NCBI RefSeq assembly: GCF_012933555.1
Contig: NZ_JABBPK010000001.1
Location: 1,776,001 to 1,840,000 of the forward strand
Direction of reading: 5' to 3'
Source: Niallia alba
GTDB lineage: Bacteria > Bacillota > Bacilli > Bacillales > Cytobacillaceae
Length of the DNA stretch: 64,000 nucleotides
This document shows positions 53,853 to 62,372 of this stretch, piece by piece. The notes under the pieces were generated by a model. It made no database searches and was not told where the DNA came from. It was given only the letters and a program-made list of their open reading frames with translations. Positions within the stretch are counted from its first letter, which is position 1; every line of letters starts with the position of its first letter. The position numbers and the translations under genes were made by a program.

Positions 53853-54941
53853 ATGGGGAAAAAATTTAAATTAGTTAGTATTATGTTACTTGCAGTATTG
53901 GTAATAGCAGCATGTGGGAAAGGGAATAATGATGAGTCAAGTGGAGCAAACAAAGAAAAGCTACAAATTATGACTACTTTTTATCCTATGTATGAATTTA
54001 CGAAAAATATTGCAGGCGATAAAGCGGATGTAAAATTACTTATTCCTTCTAATCAGGAACCACATGGTTGGGAGCCAACTCCGAAAGATATAGCTAATGT
54101 ACAAGCTTCAGATTTATTTATCTTTAACAGTGTATATATGGAAAGTTTTATCGATACAATTAAGTCGGCAGTTGATAATAAGGAAACAGTATTTGTTGAG
54201 GCTAGTAAAAGTATAACATTAAAAGAGGGTATTACCGATGAACATGATCATGAGAGTGAAGAAGCAGACCATGACCATGAGGGTGAAGAGGCAGATCATG
54301 ATCATGAGAGTGAAGAAGCAGACCATGACCATGAGGGCGAAGAGGCAGATCATGATCATGAGAATGAAGAGGCAGAACATGACCATGAAAGTGAAGGAGA
54401 GGCCCACGAGCATAGCCATGAGAAAGATCCGCATGTGTGGTTAAGTCCAGCATTAGCGATTAAAGAAGTAGAAACAATTACTGAAAGTTTAATCGAAGCA
54501 GACCCAGATAATAAGGAAACATATCAACAAAATAGTGAAAAATATATTGCTGAATTATCTGCACTTGACCAAAAATATAACGATGCTTTAAGCAAAGTAG
54601 CAAAAAAAGAAATGATTACACAGCACGCTGCATTTGGGTATTTGGCTAGTGAATATGGACTTACACAAGTGCCGATTGCAGGATTATCACCAGAACAAGA
54701 ACCAAATGCACAAAGATTAGCTGAATTAAAAGAATTTGCAAAAGAACATGATATTAGTGTTATCTATTTTGAAGAAACTGTATCTAAAAAAGTAGCTGAT
54801 ACTCTGGCATCTGAAATTGGTGCAAAAACTGAGGTGCTAAGCACTTTAGAAGTGTTAAGTAAAGAAGATGAAGAAAATGGATTAGATTATATTAAGGTAA
54901 TGGAACGCAATTTAGAAAAAATTGTTCAAGCTCAACAATAA
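53853..54941 (+). CDS. znuA: Zinc ABC transporter substrate-binding lipoprotein
   Basis: Cluster A-I metal-binding lipoprotein. The signal peptide ends in the lipobox IAAC, giving a lipid-anchored protein. Metal ligands lie in NQEPHGWEPTP, DPHVWLSP and TQHAAFGYL, with a late acidic ligand. Between strands is an expanded loop (about residues 129-190) of tandem HDHE(S/G)EEAD units, a zinc-capture loop. The start is ATG 53853 or GTG 53844. It is 18 nt after rpmG under Zur control. The permease and ATPase (znuB, znuC) are not adjacent, so it depends on a transporter encoded elsewhere. Confidence 0.92.
   Translation: MGKKFKLVSIMLLAVLVIAACGKGNNDESSGANKEKLQIMTTFYPMYEFTKNIAGDKADVKLLIPSNQEPHGWEPTPKDIANVQASDLFIFNSVYMESFIDTIKSAVDNKETVFVEASKSITLKEGITDEHDHESEEADHDHEGEEADHDHESEEADHDHEGEEADHDHENEEAEHDHESEGEAHEHSHEKDPHVWLSPALAIKEVETITESLIEADPDNKETYQQNSEKYIAELSALDQKYNDALSKVAKKEMITQHAAFGYLASEYGLTQVPIAGLSPEQEPNAQRLAELKEFAKEHDISVIYFEETVSKKVADTLASEIGAKTEVLSTLEVLSKEDEENGLDYIKVMERNLEKIVQAQQ
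54235..54408 (+). repeat. In-frame tandem repeat coding the His-rich zinc loop
   Basis: 30-nt units (catgaccatgagggtgaaga-type) repeated about 5.5 times, with alternating variants that make a 60-nt higher-order period. Each unit encodes HDHExEEAD. Near-identical 60-nt blocks suggest recent slippage expansion. Antisense open frames over it are artefacts. Confidence 0.85.
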
Positions 54942-54948
54942 TCGAATC

Positions 54949-55078
54949 GTTTATCCCACTCTTAACGGACAGTAAGACTCCCCCCTCAAGCTTAGGAGAA
55001 CACGAGGAAGAAAGGTGGGAGATCAACTGCCCGTAAAGGTCCGATTGGTTCAACTAACCATCAGTGGGGAAGGAAGTT
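54949..55078 (+). repeat. Structured element R3, copy C, downstream of znuA
   Basis: Begins gtttatcccactcttaacgg. acggacagt (54965-54973) faces actgcccgt (55026-55034), and ctccccccc faces ggtgggag, giving a long stem. It then continues aaaggtccgattggttcaac and atcagtggggaaggaag. Starts identically to copy B on the other side of the operon. Confidence 0.55.
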
Positions 55079-55089
55079 TCACTTTATTT

Positions 55090-55131
55090 AAGCCTCTATG
55101 GGAGTTTTCTTAAGCTCTAATAGAGGCTTTT
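55090..55131 (+). terminator. Terminator downstream of znuA
   Basis: aagcctctat / atagaggctt stem with a T-rich end, about 150 nt after the stop. Confidence 0.8.
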
Positions 55132-55212
55132 AATGTAGTATATATTGGCTGTTGATTTGCTCAAGATAAGCGTGCTATTGTATAAATGAAACCGTTTTAT
55201 GGAGGGGTATAG

Positions 55213-55857
55213 ATGGTCGCAAATCAACGGATTGTGTTTATTGGTGATAGTATTACACAGGCAGGAAAATTTGAAGATAGTGAGCAGATTGGTTATGGAT
55301 ACGTTCGTTATATTAAAGACTACTTTGTTATTAATCAACCAGAAGAATTACCAATTATTTTTAATAAAGGAATAAATGGTAATAGAATCCCTGATCTAGA
55401 GCAACGTTGGGAAGCGGATGTTCTATCCTTATGCCCCAATCTAGTATCAATATCGATTGGGATTAATGATGTGTGGAGGCAATTAGATCATCCTGAATGG
55501 AAACAAGTGACTCCAGTGAGATTTAGAGAAATCTATGATCGGTTATTAGAACAGGTAACTAAGAATACTGAAGCCAGTATCTTTTTGATGGAACCAACAA
55601 TTATTGAAGAAAAGATGGAAGCAGAAGGCAATATTCTATTAAAGGATTATGTAGAAGTGATTCATCAACTAGCAGAAAGATATAGTGCGACAGTTGTCCC
55701 AACACATCAAGTATTTATAGAGTATTTACAAAAACAAAATCATCAAGTATTAACGACAGATGGTGTACATATGAATTCTGCTGGAAATATGTTAATGGCG
55801 CAAACCTGGTTAAAAGCTTATAACAAATATATGGAAGCAAAAAAGAAGACTTTATAA
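55213..55857 (+). CDS. SGNH/GDSL-family hydrolase
   Basis: A 214-residue cytoplasmic esterase/acetylhydrolase-like protein. Block I is GDSITQAG (catalytic Ser), block II NKGINGNRI (Gly), block III SIGINDVWR (Asn) and block V TTDGVHMNSAG (Asp, His). Rhamnogalacturonan or xylan acetylesterases share this layout, but there is no signal peptide. The start has GGAGGGG 6 nt upstream. Monocistronic between two terminators. Confidence 0.9.
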   Translation: MVANQRIVFIGDSITQAGKFEDSEQIGYGYVRYIKDYFVINQPEELPIIFNKGINGNRIPDLEQRWEADVLSLCPNLVSISIGINDVWRQLDHPEWKQVTPVRFREIYDRLLEQVTKNTEASIFLMEPTIIEEKMEAEGNILLKDYVEVIHQLAERYSATVVPTHQVFIEYLQKQNHQVLTTDGVHMNSAGNMLMAQTWLKAYNKYMEAKKKTL

Positions 55858-55866
55858 ATCTTCTTT

Positions 55867-55909
55867 AAAAAAGAGGTCTTGTTACTAGAAAGCAAGCCTC
55901 TTTGTTTTT
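55867..55909 (+). terminator. Terminator after the GDSL hydrolase gene
   Basis: aaagaggtcttg / caagcctcttt stem (mismatch t-c) and a T-rich tail. Confidence 0.75.
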
Positions 55910-56054
55910 CTATTAAATATTTGATTTAAGCAATAGAAAAAGAGCAGCTGGGCTAATTTTGCAAAGATTCCATTATTAGAAAAGAAAGTCTTTCCTAAAC
56001 CGAAATATCAAGGTATGATAGGGGAAGCAAATAGAAAGAGAGTGAATAACTATC

Positions 56055-57341
56055 ATGGCGATGCGACTTAGAGATTGGGATCGAAATTTAAAGATTCGCC
56101 TTGCTGGTGAATCAACGGTTAATGTTACATTTTGGATGTTTTTTCCGTTTTTAGCGATATATTTTACTGAATCCTTTGGAAAATCAATTGCTGGGTTCTT
56201 ATTAATACTTTCTCAAGCTTTTTCTGTTGTCGCTAATTTGCTTGGCGGCTATTATGCAGATAAATTCGGTAGAAAGAAAATGATGGTCATATCAAGCATG
56301 GCGCAAGGGATTGCATATCTAATTTTTGCTCTAGCAAGTTCTCCTTGGCTTGATTCTCCGGCCATTAGTTTTATCTGTTTTACTATTGTTAGCCTGTTTA
56401 CTAGTATTTATTGGCCAGCAAGTCAGGCGATGGTGGCTGATGTAGTAAAAGAGAAGGATCGTAGCAGCGTTTTTGCTATTTTCTATACGTCTACTAATAT
56501 AGCAGTAGTAATTGGTCCGATACTAGGAGGCTTCTTTTATAAAGATTATCGCTTCTTTCTCCTTTTAGCAGCTGGACTATTAAATATCCTATTAAGTATT
56601 GTTTTAAAAATTTGGATTGCTGAAACAGCTCCGCCATATAAAGAGCTAGATCGTACGAAAAAGAATTGGATAATGGCACTTGGTACGCAGTTAAAAGACT
56701 ATCAAGTAATTGTAAGAGACCGCACTTTCTTATTGTTCATTTTAGCAGGCATATTAATTGGGCAAACCTTTATGCAATTAGATTTATTATTACCAGTATA
56801 TGTTGATGAAATGGTTGCTACGCAAAACTTAATTTCCATCGGGAATTGGTCGTTAGAAATTCAAAGTACACAGGCTTTTGGATTAATTTTAGCGGAAAAT
56901 GGATTAGTAGTAGCTTTATTTACGATTATGGTGACAAGATGGATGGCTAAATTCAAAGAGAAGAATGTTTTTATTGTTTCTTCCTTTATTTATGCAACGG
57001 CTGTTATTATGTTTAGCCAAACAAATTTAATTTGGGGACTAATGTTCGTAATGCTGCTATTTAGTTTTGCAGAATTGATGACAGCAGGAATTCAACAAAG
57101 CTTTATTTCCGAAATTGCTCCAGATAACCAACGAGGAAAATATTTTGCAGCAGCAAGTCTCAGGTTTACTTTTTCAAAAATGATTGCACCGCTATCGATT
57201 CCAATGAGTGCATGGTTCGGATTCGAATGGACATTCCTAATTATCGCAATACTAGCCGTAATAAGTGCTTTTATTTATTATGTGATGTTCAAACAATTCG
57301 AAACGAAAAAAAGAAATCTACAAGCTGTGAAACAATTATAA
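56055..57341 (+). CDS. MFS transporter (MdtH-like drug efflux type)
   Basis: A 428-residue protein with 12 TM segments. The MFS motif A lies after TM2 (GGYYADKFGRKKMM) and the TM5 region has GPILGGFF as motif C, an antiporter hallmark. The N-terminal NLKIRLAGESTVNVTFWMFFPFLA is typical of the MdtH-like group in Bacilli. Probable exporter of unknown compounds. Terminators lie on both sides. Confidence 0.88.
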   Translation: MAMRLRDWDRNLKIRLAGESTVNVTFWMFFPFLAIYFTESFGKSIAGFLLILSQAFSVVANLLGGYYADKFGRKKMMVISSMAQGIAYLIFALASSPWLDSPAISFICFTIVSLFTSIYWPASQAMVADVVKEKDRSSVFAIFYTSTNIAVVIGPILGGFFYKDYRFFLLLAAGLLNILLSIVLKIWIAETAPPYKELDRTKKNWIMALGTQLKDYQVIVRDRTFLLFILAGILIGQTFMQLDLLLPVYVDEMVATQNLISIGNWSLEIQSTQAFGLILAENGLVVALFTIMVTRWMAKFKEKNVFIVSSFIYATAVIMFSQTNLIWGLMFVMLLFSFAELMTAGIQQSFISEIAPDNQRGKYFAAASLRFTFSKMIAPLSIPMSAWFGFEWTFLIIAILAVISAFIYYVMFKQFETKKRNLQAVKQL

Positions 57342-57354
57342 AGGACTGCAAGTT

Positions 57355-57405
57355 TCCTCCCCGCAAGTGGCTATAAGTCAATTACGGGGAGGTTTTGTTT
57401 TTTTT
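57355..57405 (+). terminator. Terminator after the MFS gene
   Basis: cctccccg / cggggagg stem with a 21-nt loop followed by ttttgttttttt. Confidence 0.85.
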
Positions 57406-57485
57406 AAATAATTTTCCTTTTTATCCAAACTTTTTCCTTTAGTCTTTCGTCTAATAGTAAGATAAGAAAGTTTAATGTCAAAAAA

Positions 57486-57695
57486 ATAAAGAATCAATAT
57501 GCAAAATTTCTATTAATAGGATCTATCACGTTGTATAGTGTCCAAGTCATTTATAACCTTGGAATGTGCATGGGGTTTCTACCAGTTATTTCTTTATCCT
57601 TGCCATTTATAAGTTATGGTGTTGTGCCAACCGTTATTAATGCATTATTAATTGGTCTAATATTAAGCGTTATTCGCAGAAAAAATTTTCAATAG
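57486..57695 (+). pseudogene. C-terminal remnant of an FtsW/RodA/SpoVE-family protein
   Basis: About 70 codons without a start, ending at TAG 57693-57695. They read VIYNLGMCMGFLPVISLSL then PFISYGVVPTVINALLIGLILSV. This matches the last two TM segments of SEDS glycosyltransferases (QVFINIGMVxGLLPVTGIPLPFISYGG). The diagnostic second glycine of SYGG is valine. Nothing of the other 300 residues remains. It is 16 nt upstream of the VanZ gene. Confidence 0.75.
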
Positions 57696-57711
57696 TATTT
57701 GGGGGAACGGT

Positions 57712-58317
57712 ATGATTCGAATGTATCTTGAGGCAATGGTTATTTATATATTAATGGGAGCACCGATTTATCTATTAATTCGGTATTTATATGTCAAATG
57801 TAAAAAACAACAAATACAATGGATCAAGGAAAGCCTTCTCTTTCTATTTGTCATGTTCTGTATTGGGGTAGCATCACAGACCATTATTCCCCATTGGTAT
57901 ATGACGATTGGAGAGGATGGAAAACAGCAACTTTCTATTCAAATGACAGAGGGGGTAAGAAGCATTAATCTTATTCCTTTTTCAACGATTTATTCTTACT
58001 TAGCTTTTTCAAATGATCAAGTTAGTAATTGGCAACAGGTTTCTCTAGTCAATCTATTGGGAAACGTTCTTGTCTTTGTCCCGTTTGGAATTTTCCTGCC
58101 ATTATTATGGAGCATATTTAGAAAGTTTACGTCATTACTTTGGATGTCCATTTGCATTCCGTTATTTATAGAGATTACCCAATTATTTATTGGAAGAAGT
58201 ACCGATATTGATGATGTTATTTTAAATATGTTAGGGATTATTTTTGGTTTTTTCCTATATAAAATCCACCATAATCTTTTTCATAAGGGAAAAGCATTTG
58301 TTGATATTAAAGACTAG
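57712..58317 (+). CDS. VanZ-family membrane protein
   Basis: A 201-residue protein with about five TM segments. The VanZ pattern is INLIPFSTIYSY, then NLLGNVLVFVPFGIFLPLL and the C-terminal EITQLFIGRSTDIDDVILNMLG. VanZ gives low-level teicoplanin resistance in enterococci; most homologues in Bacilli are of unknown role in envelope biology. The start has GGGGGAACGG upstream. Confidence 0.88.
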   Translation: MIRMYLEAMVIYILMGAPIYLLIRYLYVKCKKQQIQWIKESLLFLFVMFCIGVASQTIIPHWYMTIGEDGKQQLSIQMTEGVRSINLIPFSTIYSYLAFSNDQVSNWQQVSLVNLLGNVLVFVPFGIFLPLLWSIFRKFTSLLWMSICIPLFIEITQLFIGRSTDIDDVILNMLGIIFGFFLYKIHHNLFHKGKAFVDIKD

Positions 58318-58373
58318 CAAAAATTGATTTATATGTGCCCTTTCGGTGTCACTAATGGTTAATTTTTAACACC

Positions 58374-59261
58374 TTATGTTAACCTTTTTAAAAACTCTTT
58401 AGTAACCTGAGTAATTCCTTTATGCGCAGGATAAATATATCCAAAGTAATAGTTGTTTTTTATCGTATCTACAAATGGTAGTGTGACATAGCTGTTATTG
58501 TTTGCTAAACCAGTTATTGTTTTAAAAGCATAATCGTAGCCTATATTTATGGCCGTATTTCTTTCTAATGCATATCGAATAGTTTCTACATTGTTGGTGG
58601 TAAATAAGATTTCCATTTTATGTTCTAAAACATCTAAGTTTTGGACAAAGTCTAAGATAGAATGATCGTTATATAAAATAATTGGTTGATTCTCTAGCAT
58701 TTTCTCGGTGATGTACGAATTGTTTGCTAAAGGAGACTTCTTATTTACTGCAACAACCATACATCCATTATATAATTTATGAAAACGTATGTTTTTGTTA
58801 TTCTTGATATCTTCTTCCGTATATAGAATGAAACCAATATCTACTTCTTCCTTTATAACTTTTTCAATAATATGCTGAGAATTATCCTCTTCTATAGAAG
58901 CCTTGGTGAACGGAAAATCTTTTTTATACAAAGTTATTTGATCTGCCAGCAAATCCAATGGACCTGGAAAGGTAGCGATTTTTAACTCGCCTTTTAATGT
59001 ATGTGTAAACTTTTCGGCTTCATCGAAAAACGCTTGTAATTTCTCCAGTACTTCGTTAGCTTTTTGAATAAGAATTTTTCCTTCGCCTGTTGGATGTGTT
59101 CCTTTTCTTGAACGATGAAAAATGGTAATGCTCAATTCTTTTTCCAGCTTTGTCACAGATTGACTAAGAGCAGGTAAAGAAATATTTAATTTTTGAGCAG
59201 CCGTTTTTAATGAGCCAGCATTTGAGATTTCTACTATATATTTTAATTGCTCTATATTCAT
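58374..59261 (-). CDS. LysR-family transcriptional regulator
   Basis: A 295-residue regulator. The N-terminal winged helix-turn-helix (NIEQLKYIVEISNAGSLKTA, AQKLNISLPALSQSVTKLE) is followed by a periplasmic-binding-like effector domain (about 90-295). It is divergent from the butanediol dehydrogenase gene, with an inverted/direct repeat region in between, the usual arrangement for LysR control of the neighbour. It is not clearly AlsR. The start has GGAAAGGGA upstream. Confidence 0.88.
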   Translation of the reverse strand: MNIEQLKYIVEISNAGSLKTAAQKLNISLPALSQSVTKLEKELSITIFHRSRKGTHPTGEGKILIQKANEVLEKLQAFFDEAEKFTHTLKGELKIATFPGPLDLLADQITLYKKDFPFTKASIEEDNSQHIIEKVIKEEVDIGFILYTEEDIKNNKNIRFHKLYNGCMVVAVNKKSPLANNSYITEKMLENQPIILYNDHSILDFVQNLDVLEHKMEILFTTNNVETIRYALERNTAINIGYDYAFKTITGLANNNSYVTLPFVDTIKNNYYFGYIYPAHKGITQVTKEFLKRLT

Positions 59262-59288
59262 AAATAATCCCTTTCCGAAAATGATAGA

Positions 59289-59326
59289 TTATAGTTAAGT
59301 AACAGTTAACTATAGTTAATTATAAT
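59289..59326. promoter_or_regulatory. Putative LysR-binding region
   Basis: tatagttaa at 59290 and again at 59311 (21 bp apart) enclose the palindrome agttaact. TATAAT at 59321 may be a -10. It sits between the divergent LysR and bdhA genes, close to the LysR start. Confidence 0.4.
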
Positions 59327-59462
59327 ATAATTTTAAATTAATAACATAAGTACTATAATTAAATTGTTTCTGAAACTTAAGTTTTTAAGGCCTTAAATAA
59401 CAAATAGCTAGGAAAAATAGTAGATAAGCTATAAAACTATTTAAGTCAGGGGATGTTTGGTA

Positions 59463-60503
59463 GTGAAAGCTTTAAGATGGCATAATCAAAAGGATATTCG
59501 ATTAGAAAATATAGAAGAACCGCAAATAGCACAAGGAAAGGTGAAAATTAAAGTAAAATGGTGTGGTATTTGTGGCAGTGATTTACATGAATATTTAGGT
59601 GGACCTATCTTTATTCCGGTAGATCAACCACATCCTTTAACAAATGAAATAGCACCTGTTACATTAGGGCATGAATTTTCAGGAGAAATAGTGGAAATTG
59701 GAGAAGGAGTAAGCGACTATCAAGTAGGTGATCGTGTGGTTGTTGAACCTATTTTTGCGACACATGGCCACCAAGGTGCTTATAATTTAGATGAGAATAT
59801 GGGATTCCTTGGTTTAGCAGGTGGAGGTGGAGGTTTCTCTGAATATGTCTCTGTCGATACAGAATTACTTCATAAATTGCCAGATGAATTGTCCTATGAG
59901 CAAGGAGCATTAGTGGAGCCTTCAGCTGTAGCTTTGTATGCTGTTCGTTCAAGTAAAGTTCAGGCAGGAGATACGGCAGCCGTTTTTGGTTGTGGTCCAA
60001 TTGGCTTACTCGTAATAGAAGCGTTGAAAGCAGCAGGTGCAACAGATATTTATGCAGTGGAGCTTTCTCCAGAACGTCAGGCGAAAGCAGAAGAACTTGG
60101 AGCGATCGTTATAAATCCAGCTGAATACGAAGATGTTGTAGCAGAACTTATTCATCGTACAAATGGTGGTGTAGATGTATCTTTTGAAGTAACTGGAGTA
60201 CCAGTAGTTTTAAAACAAGCTATTCAATCTACTTCCATTGCAGGGGAAACAGTCATTGTTAGTATTTGGGAAAAAGGGGCGGAAATCCTTCCTAATGATA
60301 TCGTCATTAAAGAACGTACTATTAAGGGAATTATTGGTTATCGAGATGTATTTCCTAGTGTGCTGAATTTAATGAGAAAAGGATATTTTTCAGCTGATAA
60401 ATTAGTGACGAAAAAAATTAAATTAGATGATGTTATTGAAGAAGGGTTTCAATCATTGATTTCCGAAAAAAATCAAGTGAAGATTTTAGTAAGTGCAGAA
60501 TAA
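59463..60503 (+). CDS. bdhA: 2,3-butanediol / acetoin dehydrogenase (zinc-dependent)
   Basis: Medium-chain zinc dehydrogenase interconverting acetoin and 2,3-butanediol with NADH. From GTG 59463 the product is 346 residues, the same as B. subtilis BdhA, and starts MKALRWHNQKDIRLENIEEP like it. Catalytic zinc ligands lie in CGICGSDLHE and TLGHEFSGE, and the Rossmann loop is VFGCGPIGLL. The TTG at 59457 is also in frame but too close to AGGGGA. It lacks the four-cysteine structural-zinc lobe, as does BdhA. Probably regulated by the divergent LysR gene; serves fermentative NADH disposal. Confidence 0.9.
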   Translation: MKALRWHNQKDIRLENIEEPQIAQGKVKIKVKWCGICGSDLHEYLGGPIFIPVDQPHPLTNEIAPVTLGHEFSGEIVEIGEGVSDYQVGDRVVVEPIFATHGHQGAYNLDENMGFLGLAGGGGGFSEYVSVDTELLHKLPDELSYEQGALVEPSAVALYAVRSSKVQAGDTAAVFGCGPIGLLVIEALKAAGATDIYAVELSPERQAKAEELGAIVINPAEYEDVVAELIHRTNGGVDVSFEVTGVPVVLKQAIQSTSIAGETVIVSIWEKGAEILPNDIVIKERTIKGIIGYRDVFPSVLNLMRKGYFSADKLVTKKIKLDDVIEEGFQSLISEKNQVKILVSAE

Positions 60504-60517
60504 ATGATAGAATTTAA

Positions 60518-60554
60518 AAACAAGGATTTCCGGAAAATGGATATCCTTGTTTCT
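60518..60554. terminator. Bidirectional terminator between bdhA and the DHA2 gene
   Basis: aaacaaggat...atccttgttt stem with an inner tttccgg / cca-type bulge, placed between two convergent stops. Confidence 0.75.
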
Positions 60555-60563
60555 ATTATATTC

Positions 60564-62096
60564 TCATTCAACTGCTTCATTCATTTCTGTTGGACCAGTT
60601 TGTTCATCTAACTCTTTTGGTGGAACCGCACGTTTGACAAACATGGCAAGCACAAGTGCTACAATTACGATACCAACGGAAATAAGAAATGCATCATTAA
60701 TTCCCTCAAGCATTGCTTTCATTCCAAGCTGCTCTTGCATGGTTGCAATTGCTTCTGGGCTTGGTTGAGTAGTTGTATTACTCATTTTTTGCATTGCTTC
60801 TTGCGCTAATTCCTCACCATGTGTTTTTGTACGTTGAGACATGATGGTTATCATCACTGCAGAACCTATCGCACCTGAAACCTGAGACAACGTATTATTT
60901 AAAGCTGTACCATGAGGATTCATTCTAGATGGTAATTCATTTAATCCATTTGTCATAATTGGCATCATAACCATAGACATACCAAACATACGTAAGGAAT
61001 AGATAATCACAAGTGTAGTAATAGTTGTGGTCATGGATAATTGACTAAACATATAAGTTGTGAAAGCCGTAAGTGCTAAACCTACTAAGGCTAGTGTTCT
61101 TGCACCATATTTATCAAAAAGCCTGCCCGTAATCGGAGACATGATCCCCATGATAATCGCACCAGGTAATAATAATAGACCCGAATGGAAAGGTGAGATA
61201 CCTCTAACTGTTTGAATATACATTGGCATAAGTAGCATTGCAGAGAATAGTGCAATGTTTACTACAACCGTAATGATCGCTGACAAAGAAAATAATGGAT
61301 ACTTGAAGATTCGGAACTCAAGCATGGGAGCAGTCATTTTTAATTGACGAAGCACAAAGAAAATTAGCGCTATTAGACCAATAATTAAAGTTCCATATAC
61401 ATGAATGCTACTCCATCCCTTTGTTCCAGCAGAACTAAATCCGTATAGTAATCCACCGAACCCTAAGCTTGATAAAAGGACAGATAGGCGGTCGATATGA
61501 ATATCTGTTTTTTCTTTTTTATCTTTAAGTTTGAAAATTGCTAAGACTAAGACCATGATAGCAAAAGGCGATACAACATAGAACAACATTCTCCATTCAT
61601 AATGTTCCACGATATATCCTGATAAAGTAGGACCAATTGCTGGAGCAAATGTCATAATAAGACCAAAAATCCCCATTGCACTCCCGCGTCTTTCTATTGG
61701 AAAGCTAGTCAACAAAAAGTTCATTAAAACAGGCATCATAATGGATGAACCAGAAGCCTGTATCATTCGAGAAAGCAACAAAATTGGGAAGGAATGTGCT
61801 ATTCCAGCCATTAATGTACCGGCTACAAATAGAGACATTGCTGTAATAAATAATCTTCTTGTCGAGTATTTTTGAATTAAAAATGCAGAGGTTGGAATCA
61901 TAATTCCATTTACAAGCATATATCCTGTAACAAGCCATTGACCAACCGAAGGATCAACCTTGAAGTCTGCACTAATAGATGGTAAAGCAATATTTAATAG
62001 TGTTGAATTTAGAAATGCGACAAAGGCACCCGCCATTAAAATAACGATAATGCCATATGGCGGTTTTTTTTCATTCGATGTTGCATTTGTGTTCAT
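60564..62096 (-). CDS. DHA2-family multidrug efflux MFS transporter (EmrB/QacA type)
   Basis: A 510-residue protein with 14 TM segments. N-terminal FVAFLNSTLLNIALPSI is the DHA2 motif D1 in TM1, followed by QWLVTGYMLVNGIMIP. Motif C in TM5 reads GPTLSGYIVEHYEWRMLF. It exports drugs or toxic compounds with proton antiport. ATG 62096 has GGGAGGA 9 nt upstream. Divergent from a TetR-type gene 276 bp away, its likely repressor. Confidence 0.9.
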   Translation of the reverse strand: MNTNATSNEKKPPYGIIVILMAGAFVAFLNSTLLNIALPSISADFKVDPSVGQWLVTGYMLVNGIMIPTSAFLIQKYSTRRLFITAMSLFVAGTLMAGIAHSFPILLLSRMIQASGSSIMMPVLMNFLLTSFPIERRGSAMGIFGLIMTFAPAIGPTLSGYIVEHYEWRMLFYVVSPFAIMVLVLAIFKLKDKKEKTDIHIDRLSVLLSSLGFGGLLYGFSSAGTKGWSSIHVYGTLIIGLIALIFFVLRQLKMTAPMLEFRIFKYPLFSLSAIITVVVNIALFSAMLLMPMYIQTVRGISPFHSGLLLLPGAIIMGIMSPITGRLFDKYGARTLALVGLALTAFTTYMFSQLSMTTTITTLVIIYSLRMFGMSMVMMPIMTNGLNELPSRMNPHGTALNNTLSQVSGAIGSAVMITIMSQRTKTHGEELAQEAMQKMSNTTTQPSPEAIATMQEQLGMKAMLEGINDAFLISVGIVIVALVLAMFVKRAVPPKELDEQTGPTEMNEAVE

Positions 62097-62372
62097 TAAA
62101 ACAATTCCTCCCTATGAACTCTACGTTCTTTTTATCCATTGGATCTAAGCCTAAATAATAATATACCTGTAGTATAAATATTGCAATAAAAATGTTTAGA
62201 ATCCCTAAATAAAAAATAATTTCTTTACAATTCGCTTTTATTTAATTGAAAAAAACCTTATTAAAACAATGTTTTACCACCATATCTTAAAGAGAAATGA
62301 TTGTAATTCTTCTCTAAATAACCTAGTATATAAATTGAACCAGCAGTCTAAATTTATTATCAAGGTGGTTAA

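Noticed and set aside
54219-54453. Overlapping open frames on both strands and possible CRISPR-like array
   Set aside because: They are products of the in-frame tandem repeat coding the ZnuA His-rich loop; there are no unique spacers between repeats.
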